A stretch of 64,000 nt of DNA from Gordonia malaquae NBRC 108250 (GTDB taxonomy: Bacteria > Actinomycetota > Actinomycetes > Mycobacteriales > Mycobacteriaceae). Location of the stretch: assembly GCF_000344135.1 (NCBI RefSeq), contig NZ_BAOP01000021.1, positions 20,028 to 84,027 on the forward strand, read 5' to 3'. The notes under the pieces are model-generated. The model was not told the DNA's origin, did no database searches, and was given only the letters and a program-made list of their open reading frames with translations. This document shows, piece by piece, positions 1-8,306 of this stretch; position 1 is the first letter of the stretch, and every line of letters starts with the position of its first letter. Made by a program: the position numbers and the translations under genes.

Positions 1-1
1 G

Positions 2-1849
2 ATGAACTCGATCGTCGGCACGATGACGTACACCGCACCCGAGGTGATCGGGGGCCAGACCGCCGGGCCCGCGGCCGACCAGTACTCGCTGGCGTGCGCG
101 ACGTACCAGATGCTCGCGGGCAACCCGCCGTTCGCCGCCGACAACGCGACCGCATTGATGATGGCGCACGTCCAGCAGCCTGCGCCGCACTTGGGAGCCC
201 TCCGGCCAGACCTGGCCGCGGTCGGAGCGGTCCTGCAACGCGGAATGGCGAAGAACCCGGCCGAGCGGTTTCCTGACTGCAGCACGTTCGCAGCGGAGTT
301 CAATCGGGCGTTGAGCACGACGAGTTCCGGCACACAGACCACGGTCGCGCCCACCCCGCAGGGCGGATTCGGCGCACCGTCCGGTTCGGCCGCGTTCAGC
401 CCGATTCCGCAGTCTTCCGGCGGTTCGCACCCCTCGGGCCCCCAGGCGCCACCGTTCCCATCAGGACCCCAGTATCCGTCCGGGCCGCAGTATCAGTCCG
501 GACCGCAGTATCAGTCGGGGCCGCAGTTCCAGGGTGCTCCCCCGCACGTGTCGGGCCCGCAGTTCCAGCCGGGTGCCCAGTTCCAGCCGCAGTCAGGTCA
601 GTTCGGGCAACAACCGTACGGCGCATTCGGCGCAGCGCCGAAGAAGTCGAAGAAGGGCCTGTTCATCGGCCTGGCAGTGGTCGCCGTGCTGATCGTCGCG
701 GTCGCGGGAACCTCGCCTCTGTGGTGGCCGTCGTCCGACGCACCGGCACGCGAGGCGTTGATCGCACCACTGCTCGCCAGCGCGAGCGGAACGACATGTG
801 TCGTCGACGAGAAGAAGGAACTGTACTGTTGGGGCGACAATGAGCAGGGGCAGCTCGGCGACGGCTCGGAGAGCCGTCGTTCGACGCCGGCGAAGGTGGC
901 CGGACTGACTGATGTCACCGCTGTCTCGGTCGGCGGTTACTCGCTCGACGGCGACTTCCGCGGCACGGCCTGCGCGGTCTCCGCGGGCGCAGGCTACTGC
1001 TGGGGCGCCGGACTGCTCGATCAGATCGGCGACGGCGGAAGCACCGACCGGTCGACTCCCACCAAGGTGCCCGGACTCGGAGTGGTCACCGGCATCGCCA
1101 CATCCGACGGAAACACGTGCGCGATCTCCGACGGCGACGTGTTCTGCTGGGGATTCAACATCGACGGCCGACTCGGCACCGGCCCCGGCACCGCGGGTGT
1201 CAAAGCTCCGACGAAGGTCAGCGGCGTCTCCGGCGCCACCGCCATCGCGACCAATCTCAGCACCACGTGTGCGGTGGCGAGCGGTTCACTGTTCTGCTGG
1301 GGCGACAACGACCACGGGCAGATCGGCGACGGCACGACGACAACTCGTCAGTCCCCGACCAAGGTGACCGCGCTGTCGGACGTCACCGCGGTCTCGGTCG
1401 GCACAGGAACCGATGACGGAACTCCGTTCGCGAACACGTGCGCGGTGGCGGGCGGCGACGTCTACTGCTGGGGCGACAATTCCTACGGCCAGCTGGGCGA
1501 CGGCGGGACCACTGATTCGACCAGCCCGAAGAAGGTCGCGGACATCTCGGGCGCGTCCAACGTGACGACCGACGTTGCGAGCACATGCGCCGTGATCGAC
1601 GGCGCCGCCAAGTGCTGGGGCAACAACAGTCGTGGCCAGCTCGGCACGGGAGGCACGTCCAACGTGTCCGCACCTACTGAGGTGACGGGGCTCGGCGATG
1701 TGCGCCAGGTGGTCACCAGCTGGAGCATGACATGTGCGATCAGCGACGACAAGCGCTATTGCTGGGGACTCAACCGTGACAATCAGCTCGGTCGCCCGGA
1801 CGTCTCCACGAGCGAGCAGACCACGCCGTTGGAGATCACGCTCGGCTGA
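2..1849 (+). CDS. Ser/Thr protein kinase C-terminal part with RCC1-type propeller (5' end cut by window)
   Basis: The gene enters from the left edge, and the ATG at base 2 is an internal methionine. The visible protein begins in the kinase activation segment (GTMTYTAPE, then a DQYSLA motif), so the ATP-binding lobe lies outside. After the kinase lobe, at about residues 110-210, is a Gly/Pro/Gln linker with repeated SGPQ units. A lysine-flanked membrane helix follows at about 219-238. The rest is seven repeats of about 48 residues, each with a TC...CWG pattern and a GQLGDG-like turn, as in RCC1/BLIP-II propellers. The likely topology is kinase inside and propeller outside, a sensor layout like PknD but with a different propeller. 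Two cysteines per blade could form disulfides outside the cell. The ligand is unknown. Confidence 0.88.
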   Translation: MNSIVGTMTYTAPEVIGGQTAGPAADQYSLACATYQMLAGNPPFAADNATALMMAHVQQPAPHLGALRPDLAAVGAVLQRGMAKNPAERFPDCSTFAAEFNRALSTTSSGTQTTVAPTPQGGFGAPSGSAAFSPIPQSSGGSHPSGPQAPPFPSGPQYPSGPQYQSGPQYQSGPQFQGAPPHVSGPQFQPGAQFQPQSGQFGQQPYGAFGAAPKKSKKGLFIGLAVVAVLIVAVAGTSPLWWPSSDAPAREALIAPLLASASGTTCVVDEKKELYCWGDNEQGQLGDGSESRRSTPAKVAGLTDVTAVSVGGYSLDGDFRGTACAVSAGAGYCWGAGLLDQIGDGGSTDRSTPTKVPGLGVVTGIATSDGNTCAISDGDVFCWGFNIDGRLGTGPGTAGVKAPTKVSGVSGATAIATNLSTTCAVASGSLFCWGDNDHGQIGDGTTTTRQSPTKVTALSDVTAVSVGTGTDDGTPFANTCAVAGGDVYCWGDNSYGQLGDGGTTDSTSPKKVADISGASNVTTDVASTCAVIDGAAKCWGNNSRGQLGTGGTSNVSAPTEVTGLGDVRQVVTSWSMTCAISDDKRYCWGLNRDNQLGRPDVSTSEQTTPLEITLG

Positions 1850-1862
1850 GCGCAGCAACACG

Positions 1863-1900
1863 AGAAGACCCCCTGCACGCCGTTGTGCAGGGGGTCTTCT
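1863..1900. terminator. Bidirectional hairpin terminator
   Basis: A perfect 16-bp inverted repeat (AGAAGACCCCCTGCAC at 1863-1878 and its complement at 1885-1900) flanks a 6-base loop. It lies between the stop codons of the kinase gene and the convergent siderophore-binding gene, so it probably ends both transcripts. Confidence 0.85.
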
Positions 1901-1917
1901 CAGCGCTGTGTCGGTTC

Positions 1918-2901
1918 TTACTTGACCGCGGCGAAAGCCGGGTTCAGCTTGTCGAGCAGCGCCGGGATCGAGAGCGCCGACGGCGTGTTGAGGCCGAAGA
2001 TGTCGACATACGACGTCCAGGCGACCGCGCCGTTGCGCACCGAGGTGAGCGACTTGTACGACGGAAGGTTCTGCAGGGTGTTCTTCAGTTCGTCCGACAC
2101 CGCGGCGATGACCAGCAGGTCGGAGTCCAGGATCTGGACGTTCTCCGGGCTGACCTGGAAACGCGGCGTGCCCTCTGCCTTGGCGCGATCAAGCTGCGCT
2201 TGAGGGAAGGACAGACCGAGTTCGGTGAACAGTGCCGCTGCACCGTCGTTGTTGTCGGCGAGCAGAGTGATCATCGTCGGAGACTGGAACGCCGCGAACG
2301 AGTAGGTCTTGCCGGCGAGCTTCGGGTTCTCCTTCTTGATCGACGCGATCTTGTCGTCGATCGACGTCTTGACCTCGGCTGCTTCGTCGGTCTTTCCGAG
2401 CGCCGTGCCTGCGGCGGCCAGCAGGTCCTGCCAGGAGTCGACCTGCTGCTTGCCGACGGCTGCGATCACTGGCACGCCGGTGTCCTGCAGCTTCTTGAGG
2501 GTCGGCGCATCGGTGATGCTTCCCTGGGTGAAGATGACGTCGGGATCGAGGTCTGCGATCTGGGTGACGATGTCCTTCTTCACGTCGATCTCCCGGCCGT
2601 CGCCGACCTTGCCCGCAAGCCACGGCGCGACGGTTCCGGTGGTCGCCTTCACCGCGTCGTAGTAGGCGACGGGCTGCTGGCCGAGCGCGACGACGGTCTC
2701 GGTCCACTGTGAGCCGATGGTGACGATCTTCTCCGGTGTGCCGTTGATCGTGACCGGACCGTTGGCGGTCTGGACCTGGACCGAGCCGGATGCGCCGTCG
2801 GAGGCGGTGTCGTCCGTCGACCCGCAGGCGCTGACGGCGACGACTGCGGTCGCCGCGGCGAAGGCGGCGAGGACGCGCCGTGTGGTGATGCTGACCTTCA
2901 T
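1918..2901 (-). CDS. Iron-siderophore ABC transporter substrate-binding lipoprotein
   Basis: A FepB/FecB-type periplasmic-binding protein (about 327 aa) that should capture a ferric siderophore outside the membrane. The N-terminus is basic, then hydrophobic, and ends in a VSAC lipobox, so the mature protein is lipid-anchored. The body has the TroA-like fold pattern (EKIVTIGSQWTETVVALG, later DPDVIF and the DSDLLVI region). The start was set at the ATG at 2901 because AAGGAG lies about 12 bases upstream. A longer in-frame start at 2937 would put extra residues before the signal peptide. It is separated from the ABC ATPase gene by an IdeR-like box and so probably has its own iron-repressed promoter. 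The siderophore cannot be told from sequence. Confidence 0.9.
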   Translation of the reverse strand: MKVSITTRRVLAAFAAATAVVAVSACGSTDDTASDGASGSVQVQTANGPVTINGTPEKIVTIGSQWTETVVALGQQPVAYYDAVKATTGTVAPWLAGKVGDGREIDVKKDIVTQIADLDPDVIFTQGSITDAPTLKKLQDTGVPVIAAVGKQQVDSWQDLLAAAGTALGKTDEAAEVKTSIDDKIASIKKENPKLAGKTYSFAAFQSPTMITLLADNNDGAAALFTELGLSFPQAQLDRAKAEGTPRFQVSPENVQILDSDLLVIAAVSDELKNTLQNLPSYKSLTSVRNGAVAWTSYVDIFGLNTPSALSIPALLDKLNPAFAAVK

Positions 2902-2945
2902 GTGGTTCCAGACTCCTTGCTCATGCACTCCATCCAACCGACGAA

Positions 2946-2964
2946 GTAAGTGAGCCTAACCTTA
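2946..2964. promoter_or_regulatory. IdeR/DtxR-like iron box upstream of the binding-protein gene
   Basis: This 19-base site matches the actinobacterial IdeR consensus TTAGGTTAGSCTAACCTAA (W allowed next to each end) at about 16 of 19 positions, by eye. It lies 45 bases upstream of the binding-protein start and just after the ATPase stop codon. It is expected to repress transcription when iron is plentiful. Confidence 0.75.
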
Positions 2965-2966
2965 TA

Positions 2967-3803
2967 TCAGACTGACGGCTTGCTGAGAAGGGTGCCCTTA
3001 CGTCGACGCGCGGACGCGACGGTGGGGACCACGAGCGGTCCACCGGTCTCCGGATCGGTCAACACCTGCGCGGACAGGCCGAAGGCGTCACGCAGCACCT
3101 CGACGGTCAGCACCTCGGCCGGGGTTCCTCGCGTCAGTACGACGCCGTCGCGCATCACGATGAGGTGATCGCTCGACCGCGCCGCCAGATTGAGATCGTG
3201 CAACACCATGACCACGGTCTTTCCGTGATCGTCACGAAGTTCGTCGACGAGGTCGAGGACGTCGACCGCGTGCGCCAGGTCGAGGTAGGTCGTCGGCTCG
3301 TCCAGCAACACGAGGTCGGTGTCCTGCGCGAGCGTCATCGCGATCCATGCTCGTTGTCGCTGACCACCGGACAGATCCTCGACCGGACGATCCGCGAGGT
3401 CGAGAATCGAGGTGAGGCGCATGGCGCGCGACACCGCTTCCTCGTCGTCGGAGCTCCACTGGCGGTACCACGATTGGTACGGGGACCGCCCGCGGGAGAC
3501 GAGGTCGAGAACGGAGAGGCCAGACGGCGCGATCGGATTCTGCGGCAGCATGGCGAGCCGTCGGGCGATGTCTCGCGGCCGCAGCGAGGCCAGGTCGACA
3601 CCATCGAGGCGGACGTGTCCTGCGGCGGGAGTCAGCAGCTTCGACAGGGTCCGGAGCAGTGTCGACTTGCCGCATCCGTTGGGGCCGATGATCGTGGTGA
3701 CCTCGCCCGCGGCGATGTCCACGTCGAGGTCCGCGACGACGATGTCGCCGTTGTAGCCGACCGACAGTCCATGTGCCGACAGGATCGGGTTGGTGGTGGT
3801 CAC
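2967..3803 (-). CDS. Iron-siderophore ABC transporter ATP-binding protein
   Basis: A FecE/FepC-type ATPase of 278 aa. Walker A is GPNGCGKST (about residue 40), the signature is LSGGQRQR, and Walker B is LVLLDEPTTYLD, followed by the switch histidine (VMVLHDLN). It powers import of the ferric siderophore through the two permeases encoded upstream. The start is GTG and overlaps the preceding permease stop by four bases (GTGA), which signals translational coupling in the permease-permease-ATPase operon. The binding-protein gene follows on the same strand but behind its own IdeR-like box. Confidence 0.93.
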   Translation of the reverse strand: MTTTNPILSAHGLSVGYNGDIVVADLDVDIAAGEVTTIIGPNGCGKSTLLRTLSKLLTPAAGHVRLDGVDLASLRPRDIARRLAMLPQNPIAPSGLSVLDLVSRGRSPYQSWYRQWSSDDEEAVSRAMRLTSILDLADRPVEDLSGGQRQRAWIAMTLAQDTDLVLLDEPTTYLDLAHAVDVLDLVDELRDDHGKTVVMVLHDLNLAARSSDHLIVMRDGVVLTRGTPAEVLTVEVLRDAFGLSAQVLTDPETGGPLVVPTVASARRRKGTLLSKPSV

Positions 3804-4870
3804 AGACGTCCCTTCATCTTGGCGATCACGAGTGATGCGACGAGCACGGGCCCGCCCACTCCGGCGGTCACGACCCCGACGGGAATGCTGCTGGGCAGCA
3901 CCGTTCGGCAGAGGAGTTCACTGAGCAGAACGAGCAGTGCGCCGCAGAGACCACTGGTCAACGGCCCTGGCACCGTCCCGCCCGCCACGCGCAGCGCGAT
4001 CTGAGGCGCGAGGAGCGCGACAAACGCTATCGGCCCCACACCCGACACCGCGACTCCGGCGACCACAACGCCGATCGCCATCGTGACGCCTGTTGTGAGG
4101 GCGGGTCGGGTACCGAACGACCGGGCGAGGTCCTCACCCATGCTGATGGCCGCCAGGCGTGCGCGCAGCAGCAGCGAGGCGACGATGCCGATCGGCACCA
4201 CGACCAGCACCGGCGTCAGGGTGTCCCAGGACGCCCCCGACAGGGATCCGACGATCCACCGTTGCGCCTCTTCAACCTCCCAGACTTGTGCGCGCGTCAG
4301 CAGGTAGCTGGTGAGCGCAGTGAAGAACCAGGTGGCGGCCACGCCGACGAGCACCAGGCGTGTCGTCTCCAACCCGTTCTTCCACGCGAGCGCGTACATG
4401 GCCAGCGCGGTCCCCGCCGCACCGACGAGGGCGGCGCCGGGAACACCGATGCCGTCGAACCAGGCGCCCCACGACCCTGCGAAGGCGATGGCCAACACCA
4501 CCATCGTCGACGCCCCTGCTGTGATGCCGAGCATGTCTGGCGTGGCCAGCGGATTGCGTGCCACGGTCTGCATGTTCGCACCGGCCACGGCGAGCCCGGC
4601 GCCGGCGAACGCGCCGAGCAGGACGATCGGGAGCTGTCCGTCGACGATCGCCTGACGAGGAAGACGTCCGCCACCGCCGAACAGCGCCTTCGTGACCACG
4701 TCCGGGGGCAGCGTCTCGATGTACAGCAGTCCGAATCCGAGTGCGGCCACCGATGCTGCGAGCACCAGCCCGACGACCACAGCACGCGGTCGCACGATGA
4801 CGCTCACCAGTCCGGCGCGGATCACGTTGCGCCTCAGGGGCCGGTGGCCCACGTCGAGGGTTGCGGTCAC
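3800..4870 (-). CDS. Iron-siderophore ABC transporter permease (second subunit)
   Basis: A FecCD-family membrane permease of about 356 aa with roughly nine or ten hydrophobic helices. The typical NPLATPDMLGITAGAS segment is visible, as is the conserved GPIAFVALLAPQIA region of BtuC/FecCD proteins. The GTG start at 4870 overlaps the previous permease stop by four bases. A much longer open frame continues upstream, but it lies in antiphase to the other permease gene and lacks permease features, so the GTGA junction was chosen. It pairs with the first permease to form the channel. Confidence 0.92.
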   Translation of the reverse strand: MTATLDVGHRPLRRNVIRAGLVSVIVRPRAVVVGLVLAASVAALGFGLLYIETLPPDVVTKALFGGGGRLPRQAIVDGQLPIVLLGAFAGAGLAVAGANMQTVARNPLATPDMLGITAGASTMVVLAIAFAGSWGAWFDGIGVPGAALVGAAGTALAMYALAWKNGLETTRLVLVGVAATWFFTALTSYLLTRAQVWEVEEAQRWIVGSLSGASWDTLTPVLVVVPIGIVASLLLRARLAAISMGEDLARSFGTRPALTTGVTMAIGVVVAGVAVSGVGPIAFVALLAPQIALRVAGGTVPGPLTSGLCGALLVLLSELLCRTVLPSSIPVGVVTAGVGGPVLVASLVIAKMKGRL

Positions 4871-5925
4871 AGGGTCACCAGCTTCTTCCGACGAATGATC
4901 GCGATGAACACGGGCGCTCCCACCGCCGCGAGCACAACCGCCACGGAGATCTCCCCCGGGCTGCCCAGGACGCGGCCGATCACATCGCAGTAGAGGAGGA
5001 GACACGCACCGAGCACCGCCGAGAACGGCACCATCAGGCGGTAATCGGGTCCGGTGAACACGCGCGCGACATGTGGGACCACCAGTCCGAGAAAGGCGAT
5101 CGGCCCACAGGCTGCGGTCGCAGCGCCTGCGAGGACCGCGACCGCGGCGACGCCGGAGAATCGGATCCATCCGACGCGCGACCCGAGGGATTTCGCAACC
5201 GAATCGCCGAGCGCGAGGATGTTGAGGAAGTAACCGCCTGCGAAGGCGACGACCAGGCCGACGACGATGAACGGTGCGGCCGCGCCGACGACGTCCCAGT
5301 CCCGTCCGCCGGTGGCGCCGACGTTCCAGTACCTCCACGCGTCGAGCGAGCGCACATCGGACAGCACGATCGCTGAGGTCACCGCCACGAGGAACGCCGA
5401 CATGCCCGCACCGGACAGAATGAGTGTGAGCGGCGAACCGGCTCCCCCGCCGACTGCGAACGCGAACACCGCGGCCGCAGCGATCAGGGCGCCCGCCATG
5501 CCGAACCACATGTAGGCCCACGGGGATGCGACGCCGAAGGCGAAGACGCCGACGACAACGCCAAGGCTCGCTCCCCCGTTGACGCCGAGCATCCCCGGAT
5601 CGGCGAGCGGGTTTCTGGTGTGGCCCTGAACGAGAGCGCCTGCCGCACCCAGTGCCAGCCCGACGAGGAGCCCGAGAACGGTACGGGGGATGCGCTGGGA
5701 GAACACGATGTCGTTGGCTCGAGTCAACCCGGTCGACGACGCGAGTTGATCGGCCGACGCCCACAGGGAGGTCCACGCGTCACCGACAGACAGGTGCTCA
5801 CCCGAACCGAAGAGCACCGAGACCACGAGGCCGCCGGTGAGCGCGATCAGGCCGAGCACAAATCCGATCGCGGTGCGCGACGCGGTCCGCTGCAGCGGTT
5901 CGGCGACGGCCTTGGTCACGGTCAT
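4867..5925 (-). CDS. Iron-siderophore ABC transporter permease (first subunit)
   Basis: A FecCD-family permease of 352 aa, first gene of the import operon. It has about nine hydrophobic segments, the NPLADPGMLGVNGGAS motif and the GPIAFLGLVVPHVAR coupling region. The ATG at 5925 lies only four bases from the end of a strong IdeR-like box. The mRNA therefore either starts almost at the start codon or has a ribosome site that overlaps the operator. It should form a heterodimer with the second permease. Confidence 0.93.
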   Translation of the reverse strand: MTVTKAVAEPLQRTASRTAIGFVLGLIALTGGLVVSVLFGSGEHLSVGDAWTSLWASADQLASSTGLTRANDIVFSQRIPRTVLGLLVGLALGAAGALVQGHTRNPLADPGMLGVNGGASLGVVVGVFAFGVASPWAYMWFGMAGALIAAAAVFAFAVGGGAGSPLTLILSGAGMSAFLVAVTSAIVLSDVRSLDAWRYWNVGATGGRDWDVVGAAAPFIVVGLVVAFAGGYFLNILALGDSVAKSLGSRVGWIRFSGVAAVAVLAGAATAACGPIAFLGLVVPHVARVFTGPDYRLMVPFSAVLGACLLLYCDVIGRVLGSPGEISVAVVLAAVGAPVFIAIIRRKKLVTL

Positions 5926-5929
5926 CGCA

Positions 5930-5948
5930 TTAGGTTAGCCGAACCTAT
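5930..5948. promoter_or_regulatory. IdeR/DtxR-like iron box at the siderophore permease operon
   Basis: The site matches the 19-base IdeR consensus at 17 of 19 positions (TTAGGTTAGCC then GAACCTAT). It fills most of the 34-base gap between the rRNA methyltransferase stop and the permease start. Iron-loaded IdeR bound here would block the permease-permease-ATPase transcript. Confidence 0.82.
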
Positions 5949-5959
5949 TTCATAGTGTT

Positions 5960-6775
5960 CTACGAACCCTGGGCTCGTGCGCTGGCGTACAGGCAGATCG
6001 CGCTTGCGGCAGCGAGGTTCAAACTCTCCGCACGACCGCGAATCGGAATGGACAGACGGTGATCGGCGCCCGCGAGGAGTTCTGCAGGAAGTCCGTGCGC
6101 TTCGTTGCCGAACAACCAGGCGTGTGGTCCGGCGAGGACGGACGCAGCATCGTCCAACGACAACTCGCCGTCCATCGTGGTGGCGAGAGTGACGATCCCG
6201 CGTCGACGGACGGCTTCGAGAGCACGCTGCACGTTCACCTCGCGGACCACCGGGATATGGAAGATGCTGCCCGCTGAAGCACGAACCGCCTTGGCATTGT
6301 GCGGGTCGACGGTGTCGCCGAGCAGCAGCACGGCGTCGGCGCCCATCGCGTCAGCGCACCGAGTGAGCGTGCCGACGTTGCCGGGCTCGCGCGGCTCAAC
6401 GGCCACGACAAGCAGGGTCGGGTCGCCGGCGAGCACGTCGTCGAGGTCGGTCGTGACGAGTGTGCACTCGGCGAACACACCGGGCGCGGTCGTCGTCTCG
6501 GACAGCCTGTCGGCGGCCTTGTCCGACAACCAGTACAACGGAATGTCCGCTTCGAGCACTCGGTCGACAAGCCCGACGTGCTTGTGGGAGTCGGAGTCGC
6601 GTACCAGAACAGACAGGACCCGGCCCGTCGACAAGGCGGCGTCGACCGAGTTGAATCCTTCGACGAGGAATCTCCCCTCGGCTTTGCGCGCCGAGGCCCG
6701 TCGATACTTGACCAAAGAGACGACCCGCGACGAACGTTCGGAGAGAACGTCCATCGCGGGTCGATACGAGTTCAT
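5960..6775 (-). CDS. tsnR: SpoU/TrmH-family rRNA 2'-O-methyltransferase
   Basis: A 271-aa SAM-dependent RNA ribose methyltransferase. An N-terminal substrate-binding domain (KYRRASARKAEGRFLVEG) is followed by the SPOUT motifs: NVGTLTRCADAMGAD, LFGNEAHGLP and the knot motif LSIPIRGRAESLNLAAA. The gene sits right after rplT, the position of tsnR (Rv1644) in M. tuberculosis, so a 23S rRNA target is likely but unproven. The start at 6775 has only a weak ribosome site, and an internal ATG seven codons on lacks one too. It is probably read with the infC-rpmI-rplT transcript. Confidence 0.88.
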   Translation of the reverse strand: MNSYRPAMDVLSERSSRVVSLVKYRRASARKAEGRFLVEGFNSVDAALSTGRVLSVLVRDSDSHKHVGLVDRVLEADIPLYWLSDKAADRLSETTTAPGVFAECTLVTTDLDDVLAGDPTLLVVAVEPREPGNVGTLTRCADAMGADAVLLLGDTVDPHNAKAVRASAGSIFHIPVVREVNVQRALEAVRRRGIVTLATTMDGELSLDDAASVLAGPHAWLFGNEAHGLPAELLAGADHRLSIPIRGRAESLNLAAASAICLYASARAQGS

Positions 6776-6796
6776 ATCTCGCGTCTGCTCAGATGA

Positions 6797-7177
6797 TCAG
6801 GCAACCGGAGCGTTGACGTCGGCAGGCAGTGCTGCGCGAGCAATCTCGACGAGGCCGGTGAAGGCTGCCGGGTCGGTGACGGCGATATCGGCGAGCACCT
6901 TGCGGTCCACCTCGACCTCAGCCAGCTTGAGGCCCTGGATGAAGCGGTTGTAGGTGATGTCGTTGGCGCGGGCAGCCGCGTTGATGCGGGTGATCCACAG
7001 CTTGCGGAAGTCGCCCTTGCGAGCCTTGCGGTCGCGGTAGGCGTAGGTCAGCGAGTGGAGCTGCTGCTCCTTGGCCTTGCGGTAGAGGCGCGACCGCTGT
7101 CCGCGGTAGCCCTTCGATGCCTCCAGAACGGAGCGGCGCTTCTTCTGGGCGTTGACGGCCCTTTTCACACGTGCCAT
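6797..7177 (-). CDS. rplT: 50S ribosomal protein L20
   Basis: This 126-aa basic protein binds 23S rRNA early in large-subunit assembly. The N-terminus ([15 protein letters not shown]) and the block around [15 protein letters not shown] and [13 protein letters not shown] residues are typical of L20. It is the third gene of the infC-rpmI-rplT operon, 40 bases after rpmI. In some bacteria L20 represses this operon through the leader RNA. The structured infC leader makes some form of feedback possible here. Confidence 0.98.
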   Translation of the reverse strand: MARVKRAVNAQKKRRSVLEASKGYRGQRSRLYRKAKEQQLHSLTYAYRDRKARKGDFRKLWITRINAAARANDITYNRFIQGLKLAEVEVDRKVLADIAVTDPAAFTGLVEIARAALPADVNAPVA

Positions 7178-7217
7178 TAGTCAGTAATCCTTTTACGTCT
7201 TAGTCGTCAGGGGAAGA

Positions 7218-7412
7218 TCAGCGGTTGAGCAGTCGCTTGATGCGCGGGGCGTCGTTCTCGCTGACGACCTCGGTACCGCTCATACGACGGGTGACACGCG
7301 ACGACTTGTGCTCCAGAAGGTGGCGCTTGCCTGCCTTCTCGCGGACGATCTTGCCGCTGCCGGTCACCTTGAAACGCTTCGCGGTGCCCTTGTGGGTCTT
7401 GCTCTTCGGCAT
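7218..7412 (-). CDS. rpmI: 50S ribosomal protein L35
   Basis: A 64-aa basic large-subunit protein with the family start [14 protein letters not shown] and the conserved [13 protein letters not shown] segment. The start at 7412 has AAGGA six bases upstream. A longer in-frame extension to 7475 does not look like L35 and was rejected. It is the second gene of the infC operon. Confidence 0.97.
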   Translation of the reverse strand: MPKSKTHKGTAKRFKVTGSGKIVREKAGKRHLLEHKSSRVTRRMSGTEVVSENDAPRIKRLLNR

Positions 7413-7498
7413 GGTTTTCCTTAATTCGGGCGAACTCCACCGGCACCGCCCTCGCGGTGCTCGTGTGGAATCCACTGGTGCGGATGTGGTGCTGCGGC

Positions 7499-8047
7499 CT
7501 ATTCGGCGGTCTGCTGGGCCTTGACCCGGGTCTTCGCGCCCTTGTGCGGGGCGAGGACCATCGTCATGTTGCGGCCGTCCTGCTTCGCCGAGGTCTCGAC
7601 GAAGCCGTACTCGGCGACGTCGTTGCCCAGGCGCTGCAGCAGTCGGAAGCCCAGTTCGGGGCGGGACTGCTCGCGGCCGCGGAACATGATGGTGACCTTC
7701 ACCTTGGAACCCGCCTCGAGGAACCGGACGACGTGACCCTTCTTGGTCTCGTAGTCGTGGTCGTCGATCTTCGGGCGGAGCTTCTGCTCCTTGATGACGG
7801 TCATCTGCTGATTACGGCGCGATTCGCGCTGCTTCTGCGCTGCCTCGTACTTAAACTTGCCGTAGTCCATGATCTTGCACACGGGCGGGCGAGCGTCAGG
7901 CGCCACCTCGACCAGGTCCAGGTCGGCTTCGTAAGCCAGGCGGAGCGCATCTTCAACACGCACGATGCCCACCTGCTCTCCCCCGGGACCGACAAGACGG
8001 ACCTCGGGAACGCGGATGCGCTCGTTGATGCGGGTTTCAGTGCTGAT
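7499..8047 (-). CDS. infC: Translation initiation factor IF-3 with ATC start
   Basis: IF-3 (182 aa) binds the 30S subunit and checks start-codon and initiator-tRNA pairing. The N-domain reads [19 protein letters not shown]. The linker and C-domain follow ([44 protein letters not shown]). The only start that gives a full N-domain is ATC at 8047, seven bases after GAGGAGG. The next usable start, a GTG at 7972, would remove 25 conserved residues. A non-canonical start is the known basis of infC autoregulation, because IF-3 rejects such codons. A small leader ORF overlaps this start by 11 bases. Confidence 0.95.
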   Translation of the reverse strand: MSTETRINERIRVPEVRLVGPGGEQVGIVRVEDALRLAYEADLDLVEVAPDARPPVCKIMDYGKFKYEAAQKQRESRRNQQMTVIKEQKLRPKIDDHDYETKKGHVVRFLEAGSKVKVTIMFRGREQSRPELGFRLLQRLGNDVAEYGFVETSAKQDGRNMTMVLAPHKGAKTRVKAQQTAE

Positions 8048-8162
8048 GTGGCCTCCTCGATAAATGTGTACTCACGTGGCCGGCCAGAAAATACTGGCAG
8101 CAGGAGACATCGAGACCGAAAAACACTCGCCACGCGCGGAGCCAACCGAGACGAAGTATCAT
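8037..8162 (-). CDS. Possible 41-codon leader peptide ORF upstream of infC
   Basis: An ATG at 8162 follows GGAG with seven bases spacing and opens a 41-codon frame whose stop lies 11 bases inside infC. The peptide starts [11 protein letters not shown] and is rich in Arg, Leu, Trp and Cys. Its Shine-Dalgarno site and start codon sit in the loop of a possible 8-bp stem (8147-8154 with 8175-8182). No known family was recognised. It may be a translated regulatory ORF coupled to infC, or chance. Confidence 0.35.
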   Translation of the reverse strand: MILRLGWLRAWRVFFGLDVSCCQYFLAGHVSTHLSRRPHQH

Positions 8163-8306
8163 CTCGCTGCTCCGTCGTCTCGCGACGGTGTGACCGGAAC
8201 CGGACAACTCCTCACCCGAAGGCGCGTGTCGTACGGTGGGACCTCGAACATCCTCTTGCTACCCCGGGGTTAGCCGGAGCGGTCATGCTGTGAAAGTCTA
8301 ACAGGC
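8048..8306 (-). promoter_or_regulatory. infC leader with two mutually exclusive hairpins
   Basis: This gap between divergent infC and the DUF1844 gene should hold the infC promoter and leader RNA. On the minus strand TAGACT (within 8294-8300) is a fair -10 element. Further down are stem A (8172-8177 with 8183-8188, 6 bp) and stem B (8147-8154 with 8175-8182, 8 bp). Both use 8175-8182, so only one can form. A short stem at 8083-8098 lies nearer infC. This resembles a regulatory switch, but no Rfam class was recognised. Confidence 0.45.

Noticed and set aside
448..560. Repeated SGPQ coding units that look like a tandem repeat array
   Set aside because: They are codon-level repeats of a low-complexity protein linker. 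Unit sequence varies and there are no spacers, so this is not a CRISPR or satellite.
7973..8047. infC start at GTG 7972
   Set aside because: It would remove the first 25 residues of the conserved IF-3 N-domain, and the strong ribosome site fits the ATC at 8047.
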